Below, in pieces: positions 45,077 to 56,024 of a DNA stretch of 64,000 bases. Numbering within the stretch: the stretch's first letter is position 1; every line of letters begins with the position of its first letter. Location of the stretch: positions 248,001-312,000 of the forward strand of contig NZ_JAKLTO010000002.1 of the NCBI RefSeq assembly GCF_022012335.1. Direction: 5' to 3'. The notes beneath the pieces are model-generated. The model saw only the letters and a list, made by a program, of their open reading frames with translations, did no database searches and was not told the origin of the DNA. This stretch comes from Flavobacterium sp. SM15 (GTDB lineage: Bacteria; Bacteroidota; Bacteroidia; Flavobacteriales; Flavobacteriaceae). The translations under genes were made by a program, and so were the position numbers.

Positions 45077-45799
45077 TTATTTGGTGCACACAACCTGTTG
45101 TGTAAACTTCAAATTAATCAACTTATACTTTCCTATCAAGGTATCTTTTAGTGCGTGCTGATAAAACGCTTTGTAATTATCAAACTTCTTATCAACATTT
45201 ATACTTTTTCCAAAAAGGATACGATAGCCGTAATTCCTGTTGGTCATAATCAGACTTCCTGTAGACAAAACCTGAACTCCCGTTATGTTTTTTTTCAAAA
45301 AATCATCGTCGTGAATTCTCTTGAAAACTTCCACCAACCCTTCTCTGTTTTCCTGATTCATCTCACCGTCCAGAAGCGGAACGCGTGCCGTAAAATTATC
45401 CGACAATGGCATTTCTCCTCCTTGATAATCAATGTAATAAGAACCTTTTTCATTGCTAACTCTTGCGATTGGGGTCTTCTGTGTAACGAGTGCCTTAAGG
45501 GTTCCATCAATAGTCGCATACACTTCGGCTTTTGCAATCATCTTGTTCTTGCCGAGAGTATGCTCTAAACTATTCAAATCTAATTTATCTTTTTGTACCG
45601 TGGAAGACCCGTTAAAATTTTGTATTAACAAGTTATTAACCATTTCATGCGTCACAAAAGGAGTATTTTCACCTTCAAATTCTACATCAGTTCGGACAAT
45701 TTTCCTTCCGGCATTTCGCATCGTGGAAAACGAATACAGAAAAATCATGATGCCAATCATGAGCACTAAACGTATAGTTGTCCAGTTAATTTTCCTCAT
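45077..45799 (-). CDS. ftsQ: Cell division protein FtsQ
   Basis: The 240-residue bitopic membrane protein has an N-terminal helix at about 10-26 and a periplasmic part with a POTRA-like beta domain (HTLGKNKMIAKAEVYATIDG). FtsQ links the early and late divisome. Sequence similarity in this family is low, but the position between murC and ftsA and the topology are typical. Its ATG overlaps the murC stop codon (ATGA). Confidence 0.9.
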   Translation of the reverse strand: MRKINWTTIRLVLMIGIMIFLYSFSTMRNAGRKIVRTDVEFEGENTPFVTHEMVNNLLIQNFNGSSTVQKDKLDLNSLEHTLGKNKMIAKAEVYATIDGTLKALVTQKTPIARVSNEKGSYYIDYQGGEMPLSDNFTARVPLLDGEMNQENREGLVEVFKRIHDDDFLKKNITGVQVLSTGSLIMTNRNYGYRILFGKSINVDKKFDNYKAFYQHALKDTLIGKYKLINLKFTQQVVCTK

Positions 45800-47142
45800 T
45801 TTTCCAACGCTTTTTTAATCTCAGGAACCATTTCTCCCACATCTCCGGCACCAATAGTCACAACTATCGGAGCATCAGAGGCTTGCATAAGTGAAATCAG
45901 TTCTTCTTTCTGAACCAATCGTTTGTTATCATTTTCAATTTTATCCAACAACCAACTCGAGGTAATCCCTTCCATTGGTAATTCTCTGGCCGGATAAATT
46001 TCCATCAAAAACACCTCGTCAAATTGTGATAAACTTTTAGCAAAATCATCTGCAAAATCACGGGTTCTACTAAACAAATGCGGCTGAAAAACTGCCAGCA
46101 CTTTCTTTCCCGGATACAGCTCACGAACCGCCTGATGCACCGCATTGATTTCCGTTGGGTGATGCGCATAATCGTCTATGTACACAAATTCCGGTTTACG
46201 GATTTGAAACGAAAAACGACGACGCACCCCGCGGAAAGACAAAAGAGCCTTGGCAATAGCATCCGTTGGGGTACCAAATGTTCTTGCCATCGCCAAAGCT
46301 AATAATGCATTAGTAAGGTTATGCCTGCCTGGCAGACCAAATTTCAAATTTGTTATTGTTTCTGTTGGGGTTTCCACATCGAAAACATACCAACCGTCTT
46401 CTATTCTGATGTTTTTAGCAACGAATTTCGAATCATCGTTGATTCCAACTGTAATTGCATCAATCGGCAATCCGTTCACTACAAACAGTTTTGTTTTATC
46501 TTCTACTTTATTGGCAAATTCGATAAACGACGCTTCAATCGAGGATTTGTCCCCGTAAATATCCAAATGGTCAGCATCCATCGAAGTCACACAGGCAATA
46601 TTTGGATGCAGGTGTAAAAACGAACGGTCAAATTCATCGGCTTCCACCACAGTAACGGTTTTCCCGTTTCCGATTAAATTGGAGTTGTAATTTTCAACGA
46701 TTCCACCTAAAAACGAAGTCACATCAGCACCACTTTCATACAAAATATGCCCCAAAATACTGGAAGTTGTAGTTTTACCGTGCGTTCCCGCTACTGCAAA
46801 ACAAAACGTATCTTTTGTAATTATTCCTAAAACTTCTGCACGTTTTTTTACTACAAAACCATTATCTAAAAAATAATTCCATTCTGTGTGTTGCTTCGGA
46901 ACTGCCGGCGTAATGACTACCAACGTATTTTCCTTATTTAAATAGTCCTGACCAATTAGCGCAAGGTTATCCTCGAAATGGATTTCAATCCCTTCCTGTT
47001 CCAATTCTTCGGTAAGGTGTGTCGGGGTTTTATCGTAACCTGCAACATTTTTACCGATGAATTTAAAATAACGAGCCAAGGCACTCATTCCGATGCCTCC
47101 GATTCCGATGAAATAAACGTTTTGTATTTGATTCAGGTTCAT
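45796..47142 (-). CDS. murC: UDP-N-acetylmuramate-L-alanine ligase
   Basis: The 448-residue ligase adds L-Ala to UDP-MurNAc, the first peptide step of peptidoglycan synthesis. The N-terminal motif GIGGIGMSALARYF is specific to MurC, the ATP-binding loop is AGTHGKTTTSS, and the substrate motif VEADEFDRSFL and IDDYAHHPTEI follow. Length is standard. It lies 42 bp after murG and overlaps ftsQ by 4 bp. Confidence 0.97.
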   Translation of the reverse strand: MNLNQIQNVYFIGIGGIGMSALARYFKFIGKNVAGYDKTPTHLTEELEQEGIEIHFEDNLALIGQDYLNKENTLVVITPAVPKQHTEWNYFLDNGFVVKKRAEVLGIITKDTFCFAVAGTHGKTTTSSILGHILYESGADVTSFLGGIVENYNSNLIGNGKTVTVVEADEFDRSFLHLHPNIACVTSMDADHLDIYGDKSSIEASFIEFANKVEDKTKLFVVNGLPIDAITVGINDDSKFVAKNIRIEDGWYVFDVETPTETITNLKFGLPGRHNLTNALLALAMARTFGTPTDAIAKALLSFRGVRRRFSFQIRKPEFVYIDDYAHHPTEINAVHQAVRELYPGKKVLAVFQPHLFSRTRDFADDFAKSLSQFDEVFLMEIYPARELPMEGITSSWLLDKIENDNKRLVQKEELISLMQASDAPIVVTIGAGDVGEMVPEIKKALEK

Positions 47143-47184
47143 TATATTTTAATTTAAAGATTGAACGATTTAATAATTTAAAGA

Positions 47185-48282
47185 TTACTTAATCAGTTTT
47201 ACAATCTCATCGACTATATCTTTTGTAGCGTTGGGCAAAGCCAACTGTTTTATGTTTGTACTCAATTCATTTTGTCTCTCCTGACTTGAAATCAAATCCT
47301 TGAAAACAGTTTCAAATTGAGCATCCAATTCTGATTCTTTAAGCAAAAGCGCCCCGTTTTTATCTACGATGGCTTTTGCGTTTTTAGTTTGATGGTCTTC
47401 AGCCACATTAGGCGACGGAATGAAAATCACCGGTTTTCCAACGATGCAAAGTTCGGAAACCGATGAAGCACCGGATCGTGAAATCACAACGTCTGCCGCT
47501 GCATAAACCAAATCCATTCGATCAATGAAGGACAACACCTGAACATTTTCCTTATCATTGAAATGCTTGTACTCTTCAAAATATAATTTTCCGCATTGCC
47601 AGATGATCTGAATGTTTTGCGATAAGAGAAAATCCAGTTCTTTTGCAATAAGCTGATTGATTCTTCTCGCTCCCAAACTTCCCCCTAAGATTAATACTGT
47701 TTTCTTGGAAGGATCGAGTTTAAAATAGTCTATTGCATCATTTTTTTTATCGCTCACAGAAATTAAATCCTGACGGACAGGATTACCCGTCAAAATCATG
47801 GTTTCTTTTGGAAAAAACCGTTCCAGATTTTCGTAAGCCACACAAATTTTATTAGCTTTTTTGCTCAACAATTTGTTTGTAATTCCCGGATACGAATTCT
47901 GCTCCTGAATAACCGTTGGAGTTCCCATCATCGAAGCGACTTTCAAAACCGCTCCGCTGGCAAAACCTCCGGTTCCTATAACCACATCGGGTTTAAAACT
48001 TCTCAAGATCCCAAATGATTTCGCTAAACTTGAAATAAGCTTTAACGGAAACATTGCGTTTTGCAAAGTCAATTTTCGTTGGATTCCCGCGATCCACAAT
48101 CCTTTGATCGGATAACCTGCTTGTGGAACTTTTTGCATTTCCATTTTATCGCTGGCACCCACAAAAAGAATATCAGCCTTTGGAAAACGACTTTTCAGTT
48201 CGTTCGCAATCGCCACCGCAGGATAAATATGCCCTCCGGTTCCGCCGCCGCTGATTATGAATTTCGGATTCTCTTTCATCAC
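47185..48282 (-). CDS. murG: UDP-GlcNAc:undecaprenyl-PP-MurNAc-pentapeptide transferase MurG
   Basis: The 365-residue GT-B glycosyltransferase makes lipid II from lipid I at the inner face of the membrane. Both glycine-rich loops are present: [16 protein letters not shown] at the start and [11 protein letters not shown] in the second half, along with [10 protein letters not shown] and the [14 protein letters not shown] donor-binding motif. Two adjacent Met codons mark the start. It is 19 bp after ftsW. Confidence 0.97.
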   Translation of the reverse strand: MMKENPKFIISGGGTGGHIYPAVAIANELKSRFPKADILFVGASDKMEMQKVPQAGYPIKGLWIAGIQRKLTLQNAMFPLKLISSLAKSFGILRSFKPDVVIGTGGFASGAVLKVASMMGTPTVIQEQNSYPGITNKLLSKKANKICVAYENLERFFPKETMILTGNPVRQDLISVSDKKNDAIDYFKLDPSKKTVLILGGSLGARRINQLIAKELDFLLSQNIQIIWQCGKLYFEEYKHFNDKENVQVLSFIDRMDLVYAAADVVISRSGASSVSELCIVGKPVIFIPSPNVAEDHQTKNAKAIVDKNGALLLKESELDAQFETVFKDLISSQERQNELSTNIKQLALPNATKDIVDEIVKLIK

Positions 48283-48301
48283 TTTCTGTTTAACTTAACA
48301 C

Positions 48302-49642
48302 TCAATCTTTATCCAGCACCGCATTCATTGGATTGTCGGTATGGTCTTCTATAGAATAATTCCCTGTTTTTTCTTCTTTTTGAACTTTCTGGATTATCTC
48401 CTCTATGTCATCATTTACCTTTTCAGCTTCAAGCGATACTTCTCTGTCGATAATTCGTTGTAAAGCCTCGTCTCTCAGTTTTGCTTCTGCTTCAATTTGA
48501 GCAATTTCTTCCTCTTTTTTGGTAACACTCAAGATGATTCCAACTGCGATACAGGTCATCCAAATTGAAGTTCCTCCACTACTGATTAACGGCAAGGTTT
48601 GTCCTGTAGTAGGCAATAGTTCCACCGCAACACCCATATTGGTAAACGCCTGAAATATAATTGGAAACCCGAGCCCCACAATGAGTAGTTTCCCAAACAT
48701 CGTTGGTGCTTTATGGGAAGTAATCAAAAACCTAAAGAACAACAAAAGATACAAGCCCATAATGGCGAAACCACCAATCAATCCGTATTCTTCTACAATA
48801 ATGGCGAAGATAAAATCCGAGGACGACTGGGGTAAAAAGTTCTTCTGAACACTTTTCCCAGGCCCTAACCCATATACTTTTCCGGATGCAATGGCAATTT
48901 TTGCTTTCTCAATCTGATAATCGTCTTCATCGGGTTTATCGGAACTAAAACGTTCGATACGACTCATCCAAGTATTTACACGACTGGTTAGTTTGTTGTC
49001 CGGAAAAGCTTTTGCAATCAAAACAAACAACGCCAAAGCCGCAATTCCCATACCAATGATCGTAAACAAATACTGTAATCGGTAACGCCCCACAAAAACC
49101 AGCATACAAACCATCGAAAACATCAAGGCCGCCGTGGAAAAATTGGCCGGCAAAATTAAGCCAATTATTGCAAAAACCGGCATCCACAATTCGATTAATG
49201 ACGATTTAAATGTATATTCCTTATCCTCAATCTTTGAGAGGTAACGTGCCACATAAATCATCATCACAATAAAGGCAAAAGCGGACGGTTGAAAAGAAAG
49301 CCCAACAAATGGAATCTGCAACCAACGGCTGGCATTGGCTCCTCCGATTGTAGTTCCCTGAATCATGGTAAAGCCAAGCAATCCGATTACCACGGGAAGT
49401 AACCACCAGGAAAAAGCTTTAAAGTAATGATAAGGAGTTCTGTGCACAAAATAAATCAGACAGAACCCGATAAAAACATGCACCAAATGCTTGAAAAGAT
49501 ACCCAATAGTCGAGCCTTTACCCACCACATACACCAAATTCGTACTCGCACTGAAAACCGGCATAAAAGAAAACAGGGAAAGCAAGGCTACAAATGCCCA
49601 AATCCCGCGATCTCCCTTAAGTTTTCCTATTAGCTCTTTCAT
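48302..49642 (-). CDS. ftsW: Lipid II polymerase / cell division protein FtsW with cytoplasmic tail
   Basis: The 446-residue SEDS protein has about ten membrane helices and polymerises glycan strands at the septum together with FtsI. A SEDS-type motif is ASRWLQIPFVGLSFQPSAF, and the C-terminal ISSGGTSIWMT loop is typical. An unusual charged, probably coiled-coil cytoplasmic tail of about 75 residues follows the last helix (EEEIAQIEAEAKLRDEAL onward); E. coli FtsW lacks it. The gene lies 22 bp after murD. Confidence 0.95.
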   Translation of the reverse strand: MKELIGKLKGDRGIWAFVALLSLFSFMPVFSASTNLVYVVGKGSTIGYLFKHLVHVFIGFCLIYFVHRTPYHYFKAFSWWLLPVVIGLLGFTMIQGTTIGGANASRWLQIPFVGLSFQPSAFAFIVMMIYVARYLSKIEDKEYTFKSSLIELWMPVFAIIGLILPANFSTAALMFSMVCMLVFVGRYRLQYLFTIIGMGIAALALFVLIAKAFPDNKLTSRVNTWMSRIERFSSDKPDEDDYQIEKAKIAIASGKVYGLGPGKSVQKNFLPQSSSDFIFAIIVEEYGLIGGFAIMGLYLLLFFRFLITSHKAPTMFGKLLIVGLGFPIIFQAFTNMGVAVELLPTTGQTLPLISSGGTSIWMTCIAVGIILSVTKKEEEIAQIEAEAKLRDEALQRIIDREVSLEAEKVNDDIEEIIQKVQKEEKTGNYSIEDHTDNPMNAVLDKD

Positions 49643-49664
49643 TTTTTTGCTTTACGCTTATCTT

Positions 49665-50996
49665 TTATAAATTTTGAACAGCATTTTTAAACTGTTTTCC
49701 TCTGTCTTCGTAGTTTTCAAACAAATCAAAACTTGCGCAGGCCGGAGACAATAGAACCGTATCGCCTTTTTCCGCCATACGTTGTGCGATTTTCACAGCT
49801 TCAACCATACTTGTGGTTTCAATCATAACATCTACAACATCTTCAAAAGCCTGTTTGATTTTCGAATTATCCACACCCAAACAAACAATCCCTTTTACTT
49901 TCTCGCGAACTAGCGGCATTAACTCGGCATAGTCGTTTCCTTTATCCACACCTCCAACAATCCAAACTGTTGGCGTATTCATACTGTCCAGAGCGAAGAA
50001 AGTAGCATTCACATTCGTCGCTTTAGAATCGTTAATGTATTGCACATTCTGAATTTTCAACACTTTTTCCAAACGATGCTCCACCCCTTGAAAGTTAGAC
50101 AAACTCTCTCGAATGGTTTCTTTTCGGATACGCATTAACTGAGCCACAGTTGTAGCCGCCATTGCGTTTTTCACATTGTGTTTTCCTTCTAAAGCTAGTT
50201 CGTTTATTGGCATGGTAAATTCTTCGTTATTAATGTTGGTTGTTATGTTTTTGTCGTCTGCGTATGCACCTTCTTCGTGTTGTTTAAGCAAGGAAAAAGG
50301 AATTTTTTTGGCTCTGATGGTGTTTTTCGATAACCAGTTCACAATGGCCTCATCGTCGTCATCGTATACAAAATAATCGTCTTCGGTTTGGTTTTTGGTG
50401 ATTCGGAACTTGGCCTCGATATACAAATCGTAATCGTAATTATAGCGGTCCAAATGATCCGGACTGATGTTGGTCATCACGGCTATATGCGGGCGATAAT
50501 TCACGATTCCGTCCAACTGAAAACTGCTCAATTCCAACACATAGGCCTCAAACTTGTTTTCCGAAATTTGCCAAGCATAGCTTTTCCCAATATTTCCGGC
50601 AATTCCCACATTCATTCCGCCTTGCATCAGTAAATGATGGGTTAGCATCGTGGTGGTGGTTTTTCCGTTGCTTCCAGTGATTCCGATTGTAATTACGTCG
50701 GTGAACTGGTTGGCAAATTCGATTTCAGAAATAATAGGAACGTTGTTTTTCTTTAACAGCTTAACGATAGGTGACTTATCAGGTATACCGGGGCTTTTCA
50801 TTACCACATCGGCGTTTAGAATCAAATCTTCAGTATGTTGTTTTTCTTCCCAGGGAATTTGATTCAAAATCAAAACTTCCTTGTAATTGTTTTTAATCTC
50901 TCCAAAATCCGAAACAAAAACCTCGTACCCTTTTTTCTTACCGAGGATCGCAGTTCCCACACCGCTTTCTCCTCCGCCTAAAACTACTAACTTCAT
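49665..50996 (-). CDS. murD: UDP-N-acetylmuramoyl-L-alanine-D-glutamate ligase
   Basis: The 443-residue Mur ligase adds D-Glu. An N-terminal Rossmann motif (LGGGESGVGTAILG), the ATP-binding loop ITGSNGKTTTTML, and the central motif NDSKATNVNATFFAL are in place; the last one is characteristic of MurD. The gene lies 1 bp after mraY, so translation is coupled. Confidence 0.96.
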   Translation of the reverse strand: MKLVVLGGGESGVGTAILGKKKGYEVFVSDFGEIKNNYKEVLILNQIPWEEKQHTEDLILNADVVMKSPGIPDKSPIVKLLKKNNVPIISEIEFANQFTDVITIGITGSNGKTTTTMLTHHLLMQGGMNVGIAGNIGKSYAWQISENKFEAYVLELSSFQLDGIVNYRPHIAVMTNISPDHLDRYNYDYDLYIEAKFRITKNQTEDDYFVYDDDDEAIVNWLSKNTIRAKKIPFSLLKQHEEGAYADDKNITTNINNEEFTMPINELALEGKHNVKNAMAATTVAQLMRIRKETIRESLSNFQGVEHRLEKVLKIQNVQYINDSKATNVNATFFALDSMNTPTVWIVGGVDKGNDYAELMPLVREKVKGIVCLGVDNSKIKQAFEDVVDVMIETTSMVEAVKIAQRMAEKGDTVLLSPACASFDLFENYEDRGKQFKNAVQNL

Positions 50997-50997
50997 A

Positions 50998-52221
50998 CTA
51001 TCTTAGTTTTAGTGACACTAATGAGAAAATCGCTAACAATATGGCCACAATCCAGAATCGCGTCACGATTTTACTTTCGTGGTACCCTTTTTTCTGGTAA
51101 TGATGATGCAAAGGCGACATTAAAAAGATGCGTCTTCCTTCACCGTATTTATTCTTGGTGTATTTGAAATACGAAACCTGAAGCACTACCGATAAATTTT
51201 CTGCCAAGAAGATTCCGCACAGTACAGGAATTAATAATTCTTTACGAACTGCGATTGCCAAAACCGCAATAATCCCTCCGATTGTTAAACTTCCGGTATC
51301 ACCCATAAACACTGATGCAGGATAAGTATTGTACCATAAGAACCCGATGAGCGACCCTACAAAGGCCGCAATGTAGACCGTCATTTCTCCGGAATTAGGG
51401 ATGTACATGATGTTCAGGTAATTCGAGAAAATAATGTTCCCGGAAACGAAGGCGAAAATACCGAGGGTGAGCACCGAAATTGCTGAAGTTCCTGCCGCCA
51501 AACCATCGATTCCGTCCGTTAAATTGGCTCCGTTGGAAACCGCTGTGATAATGAAAATTACCACCGGAATGAAGATAAGCCAAGCATAATCCTGATAATT
51601 ATCTCCTGTCCAAGCCAATAATTCGGCATAATCCATCTCGTTGTTTTTGAAAAACGGAATTGTGGTTGCCGTAGATTTTTCTTCTTTCGCCAATGCCGTA
51701 ACCACAGTACCTTCTTTAAAGATATCGGTAGTGGAAGTATCGGTACGAACCGTTACTGCCGGGTGAAAATACAACACCGAACCCACGATAAGCCCAAGCC
51801 CAACTTGTCCGATAACTTTGAATCTTCCCTTCAAACCTTCTTTATCTTTCTTGAATATTTTGATATAATCGTCGATAAAACCAATGGTTCCCATCCAAAG
51901 TGTGGTCACGATCAGCAACATTACATAGATATTGTCCAATTTTGCCAACAACAATACTGGAATTAAGGTAGAGAAGATAATAATCAATCCTCCCATTGTT
52001 GGGGTTCCGGCTTTTTGCGTTTGCCCTTCAAGACCTAACTCACGAACGGTTTCCCCAATTTGCTGTCTTCTTAAATAATTGATAATGCGTTTTCCGTAAA
52101 TAGTGGAAATCATCAACGACAAAATAATTGCCAAGCCCGAACGAAACGTGATGTACTGGAAAACACCAGCTCCCGGAACGTCTAAGGTTTTATGTAAATA
52201 TTCGAAGAAATAATACAGCAT
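50998..52221 (-). CDS. mraY: Phospho-N-acetylmuramoyl-pentapeptide transferase
   Basis: The 407-residue protein has about ten membrane helices and transfers phospho-MurNAc-pentapeptide to undecaprenyl phosphate, forming lipid I. Active-site motifs are GTPTMGG, the Asp-Asp pair in [20 protein letters not shown] and [12 protein letters not shown] loop of about 60 residues in the middle ([20 protein letters not shown]) is longer than in E. coli MraY, as in other Bacteroidota. It follows murE by 4 bp. Confidence 0.97.
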   Translation of the reverse strand: MLYYFFEYLHKTLDVPGAGVFQYITFRSGLAIILSLMISTIYGKRIINYLRRQQIGETVRELGLEGQTQKAGTPTMGGLIIIFSTLIPVLLLAKLDNIYVMLLIVTTLWMGTIGFIDDYIKIFKKDKEGLKGRFKVIGQVGLGLIVGSVLYFHPAVTVRTDTSTTDIFKEGTVVTALAKEEKSTATTIPFFKNNEMDYAELLAWTGDNYQDYAWLIFIPVVIFIITAVSNGANLTDGIDGLAAGTSAISVLTLGIFAFVSGNIIFSNYLNIMYIPNSGEMTVYIAAFVGSLIGFLWYNTYPASVFMGDTGSLTIGGIIAVLAIAVRKELLIPVLCGIFLAENLSVVLQVSYFKYTKNKYGEGRRIFLMSPLHHHYQKKGYHESKIVTRFWIVAILLAIFSLVSLKLR

Positions 52222-52225
52222 ATCT

Positions 52226-53689
52226 TTATTTGTTTAGTTGTTCTAATAATTCTTTTACAATTTTCATATCGTCAAAATCATGGCGTACTCCCTGAATTTC
52301 CTGATACGTTTCATGTCCTTTTCCGGCAATTAAAATAATATCACCGCTTTGTGCCAATTGACAAGCCGTTTTAATAGCCTGTTTTCTATCGACAACCGAC
52401 AAGGTCTTTTTATAATTTTGAGCTTCCACGCCTTTTTCCATATCCTCGATAATTGCTTGTGGCTGTTCGCTTCTTGGATTGTCGGAAGTAAAAATGGCTT
52501 TATCACTCATTTCCGAAGCAATCTTGGCCATGATTGGACGCTTGGTTTTATCTCTGTCTCCGCCACAACCCACAACCGTGATTAATTGTTCGTTTTTGGT
52601 ACGGATATCAGCAATAGTTTTCAAAACATTCTCTAAAGCATCGGGTGTGTGAGCGTAATCTACTATTGCAGTGATTTTACTTTCGGAAACAATAAACTGG
52701 AATCTTCCCGAAACACTTTCTAATTGACTTAATAATCGAAGCGCTTCATTACTTTCCATCCCCAACTCTACAGCAGTAGCGTAAATCGCTAATAAATTGT
52801 AAGCGTTGAACGAACCGATTAAACGCACCCAAACTTCCTGATCGTTAATTCGCATCAACAAACCAGACAACTGATTTTCCAACACCTGCGCCCTGTAATC
52901 AGCATAGGATTTCAAAGCATACGTTAGCTTTTTGGCTTTGGTGTTCTGAAGCATTACTGCTCCGTTTTTATCATCAATGTTGGTAATTGCAAAAGCTGTT
53001 TTTGGTAAGTTATCGAAATACGATTTCTTAACATCGCGGTATTCTGCAAACGAAGTATGATAATCCAAATGATCGTGGGAAAGATTCGTAAAAATCCCAC
53101 CCTCAAAATGCAAGCCTTCCGTTCTTTTTTGGTGGATTCCGTGAGAACTCACTTCCATGAAACAAAATTCACAACCTTCTTCCACCATTTCTCTTAAATA
53201 GTAATTGATGGTTAACGAATCTGGAGTGGTGTGTGTGGCTTTGAATTCGGTTTCATCCACTAAAATTTTTACTGTGGAAAGCAAACCTACTTTATAACCC
53301 GCACTTTTAAAAAGTTGGTATAAAAGTGACGCAATTGTCGTTTTTCCGTTGGTTCCGGTAACACCTACGAGTTTCAAATCCGCTGATGGATTTTCGTAAA
53401 AATTAGCAGCCATGAAAGCCAAAGCTGCGGTGGTGTCCGAAACTTGAATATAGGTAATTCCTTCCGCAATCGTATTAGGAAGCGTTTCACAAACCACAAC
53501 CGTAGCACCAAGCTGAAGCGCTTTTTCAATGAAATCATGTCCATCGGAAACAGTACCTTTTATAGCAACGAAAGCATCCTTCGAAACAATTTTTCTGGAA
53601 TCGAATTCGATTTTGTTAATCTGAACATCGGTAGTTCCTTTTACCGCCTCAACAGCTACTTTGTTTAATATGTGGTTTAAATTTTTCAC
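52226..53689 (-). CDS. murE: UDP-MurNAc-L-Ala-D-Glu:meso-diaminopimelate ligase
   Basis: The 487-residue Mur ligase has the ATP loop [15 protein letters not shown] and the DNPR motif TSDNPRSE that selects meso-diaminopimelate over lysine, so the peptidoglycan is the DAP type. The end motif GKGHETYQE is also typical. It overlaps the ftsI stop by 4 bp and precedes mraY. The next ligase of the pathway, MurF, is not in the cluster. Confidence 0.97.
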   Translation of the reverse strand: MKNLNHILNKVAVEAVKGTTDVQINKIEFDSRKIVSKDAFVAIKGTVSDGHDFIEKALQLGATVVVCETLPNTIAEGITYIQVSDTTAALAFMAANFYENPSADLKLVGVTGTNGKTTIASLLYQLFKSAGYKVGLLSTVKILVDETEFKATHTTPDSLTINYYLREMVEEGCEFCFMEVSSHGIHQKRTEGLHFEGGIFTNLSHDHLDYHTSFAEYRDVKKSYFDNLPKTAFAITNIDDKNGAVMLQNTKAKKLTYALKSYADYRAQVLENQLSGLLMRINDQEVWVRLIGSFNAYNLLAIYATAVELGMESNEALRLLSQLESVSGRFQFIVSESKITAIVDYAHTPDALENVLKTIADIRTKNEQLITVVGCGGDRDKTKRPIMAKIASEMSDKAIFTSDNPRSEQPQAIIEDMEKGVEAQNYKKTLSVVDRKQAIKTACQLAQSGDIILIAGKGHETYQEIQGVRHDFDDMKIVKELLEQLNK

Positions 53690-55686
53690 GACAATTCTAA
53701 TGTTATGATTTGATTTTTTCTGAAAACCTGACCCGGTTGAATCGACTGTTGTTTCACTTTTCCGATGCCTTTCACTTTTACTTTCATTCCGAAGTTTTCC
53801 AACAAAGCCACAGCGTCCATTCCCATCATTCCTCTTACATTTGGCACAGTACTTTGTTTTTTCTGAACTTTATCGTAATAGGTCGCGTAGTTTTTCTCTT
53901 GGGTTTTAAAGCGAACATTCAGTTTTTTGATTTCATTGGTAGAAGGCACATCAGTGAAAATCTTTTGCGCGATTCTTTTGAAAACAGGCCCGGCCACATC
54001 CGCCCCGAAATAGCCTGCAGCCACATTGGGTTTGTGTACTACCACTACACAAGAATATTTTGGCTCATCGGCAGGGAAGAACCCTACAAATGAAGAAGCA
54101 TAATACATTCCCCCTTCATCTTTGTTATGATAATTAACCTGAGCAGTTCCTGTTTTTCCCGCCATCGAAAAATCTTTCGAGTACAGTTTTGAACCCGTAC
54201 CTTTTTTTACCACATTCCCTAAAATTGCTTTGATTTTAGCCAAGGCGTCATCGGAACAGATTTTAGGATTAATTACTTGTTTGTCAAACTTCTTAATGGT
54301 TTTGTTCCATTCTTTGATTTCACGAACAAACTGTGGTTTTACCATTTCCCCGTTATTTGCCACCGCATTGTAAAGTGTAAGGGTTTGTAAAGGTGTAATT
54401 GAAACGTTATAACCGAAAGCCATCCACGGTAAAGTGATTGCCGACCATCCTTTTCCTCCCGGTTGCGGAACAACAGGTTTCCCTTCCCCTCTGAAAGGCA
54501 ATCCTAACGGTTTATTCAACCCTAAGTTATTGATTCGGTTCACGAATTGCTCCGGATTGTTCTTATAATTTTCATAAACAGCTTGTACTAATACTGTATT
54601 GGAAGACAATTCAAAACCACGGGCAAGCGAAATTTTTCCGTAACCTCCTTTGTGTGAATCACGCACGTGTTTTCCTCGATAAGTAATGTCTCCGCCTTTG
54701 GAATCGTATACTTTACTGGTATCTACTTTTTCATCGTCTAACAAAGCAATTAAATCTACCAGCTTGAACGTTGAACCCGGCTCATGAGATTCTGCAACTG
54801 CATAATTGATGGTTTCGTAATAGTTTCCGCTTTCGGAACGTCCTAAATTCGAAATTGCTTTTACTTCACCGGTTTTGGTTTCCATTACCACCACACAACC
54901 ATGATCCGCCTGATAGTATTCCAATTGTTTCAATAAAGCGTGATGCGCAATATCCTGAATATAAACATCGATGGTAGAAATGATATCGTACCCATCTCTT
55001 GGTTCAATTTCGTTGTTATCACTAATCGGTTTCCATTGGTTTTTGGCAATTTTCTGCATTAACCTGCGGCCGTCTTTTCCGTTAATGTATTCGCCAAAAG
55101 CTCCTTCAATTCCGACCCTTGTTCCTTTTCCGCTTTCATCAAAACGCTCGTAACCAATGGTTCGTTCCGCAATTTTGCCGATTGGATGTTCGCGTACGGT
55201 TTTTTGCTCGGTAATCATTCCTCCTTTATAAGCTCCTAAATTGAAAAGCGGAAAACTTTTCATGCGCATGTATTGAGTGTAGGTTAACTTTCTGGCAATT
55301 AAAAAATAACGGTTTTTATGTGCGCGGGCTTTTTTAAGTTCTCTCTGAAAATGCCCTGAAGATTTGTTCAGTAAAACCGCCAACGAATCCGACAAACCTT
55401 TTACATTGTTGTCAAAATTCTCAGAAGTTGGCGCTAAAGCATCAAATCGAATAGTATAATTAGGAATGGAAGTGGCCAGCAAACTTCCATCCGCCGAGTA
55501 GACATTTCCTTTGTTAGCCGGAATCACAAAGTTTCTAACAGTTCTTTCTTTAGCAAGCTTACGGTAATACTCCCCTTCCACCCACTGAATGTTAGTCAGT
55601 TTTATAGCAACGAAAATAGCCACCACGAAAATCGCGAAGGCTACCAAATATATTCTGTATGAAATATTTTTATTTTCTACTGCCAT
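53686..55686 (-). CDS. ftsI: Septal peptidoglycan transpeptidase FtsI (PBP3) with PASTA domain
   Basis: The 666-residue class B penicillin-binding protein has an N-terminal membrane helix (about 10-30), a dimerisation domain and a transpeptidase domain. The active sites are Ser305-Thr-Phe-Lys308, Ser-Ser-Asn in ELSSNTVL and Lys-Thr-Gly in AGKTGTAQV. A single C-terminal PASTA domain (VPNVRGMMGMDAVALLENFG) follows, which is absent from E. coli FtsI. It crosslinks septal peptidoglycan. It overlaps ftsL by 10 bp and murE by 4 bp. Confidence 0.95.
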   Translation of the reverse strand: MAVENKNISYRIYLVAFAIFVVAIFVAIKLTNIQWVEGEYYRKLAKERTVRNFVIPANKGNVYSADGSLLATSIPNYTIRFDALAPTSENFDNNVKGLSDSLAVLLNKSSGHFQRELKKARAHKNRYFLIARKLTYTQYMRMKSFPLFNLGAYKGGMITEQKTVREHPIGKIAERTIGYERFDESGKGTRVGIEGAFGEYINGKDGRRLMQKIAKNQWKPISDNNEIEPRDGYDIISTIDVYIQDIAHHALLKQLEYYQADHGCVVVMETKTGEVKAISNLGRSESGNYYETINYAVAESHEPGSTFKLVDLIALLDDEKVDTSKVYDSKGGDITYRGKHVRDSHKGGYGKISLARGFELSSNTVLVQAVYENYKNNPEQFVNRINNLGLNKPLGLPFRGEGKPVVPQPGGKGWSAITLPWMAFGYNVSITPLQTLTLYNAVANNGEMVKPQFVREIKEWNKTIKKFDKQVINPKICSDDALAKIKAILGNVVKKGTGSKLYSKDFSMAGKTGTAQVNYHNKDEGGMYYASSFVGFFPADEPKYSCVVVVHKPNVAAGYFGADVAGPVFKRIAQKIFTDVPSTNEIKKLNVRFKTQEKNYATYYDKVQKKQSTVPNVRGMMGMDAVALLENFGMKVKVKGIGKVKQQSIQPGQVFRKNQIITLELS

Positions 55687-56021
55687 ATCTTTTTAAGAAT
55701 ATTGCTTTCCTCTTCTTTTACTTTTATTTTTTTGGGCGGAACTGAAGAAGGTACAACTCCCTGAGGTTCCATTTGTGTTGAAATGGTCGATTCCATTTTC
55801 AGCTCCATCAGTTCCGAACGCCGATCTACAAACTCCGATCGCAATTCTTTTACTTCATTGGTCAGCTCAGTGATTCTGTAAGTTTTCTGTTCGTATCGAT
55901 GTGAATTCGCAATCATCACCATTGCCAGTAAGATCAAAAACACAATGAACTTCCAATTTTTGAGCGCATCGTCGTCAATCAGAAATTTTGCTTTTAATAA
56001 ACTGTATACCCCACCCTTCAT
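55677..56021 (-). CDS. ftsL: FtsL-like cell division protein
   Basis: The 114-residue bitopic protein has a cytoplasmic N-terminus, one membrane helix (about 25-41, FIVFLILLAMVMIANS) and a periplasmic coiled coil of about 40 residues (RITELTNEVKELRSEF). FtsL with FtsB links FtsQ to FtsW/FtsI. Sequence conservation is poor; size, topology and place between rsmH and ftsI support the call. In Bacteroidota it is often annotated as an FtsL-like protein. Confidence 0.85.
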   Translation of the reverse strand: MKGGVYSLLKAKFLIDDDALKNWKFIVFLILLAMVMIANSHRYEQKTYRITELTNEVKELRSEFVDRRSELMELKMESTISTQMEPQGVVPSSVPPKKIKVKEEESNILKKIWQ

Positions 56022-56024
56022 TAC

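Noticed and set aside
47143..47184. Repeated AATTTAAAGATT words between murC and murG
   Set aside because: Two short AT-rich copies in a 42-bp gap; no sign of a functional site.
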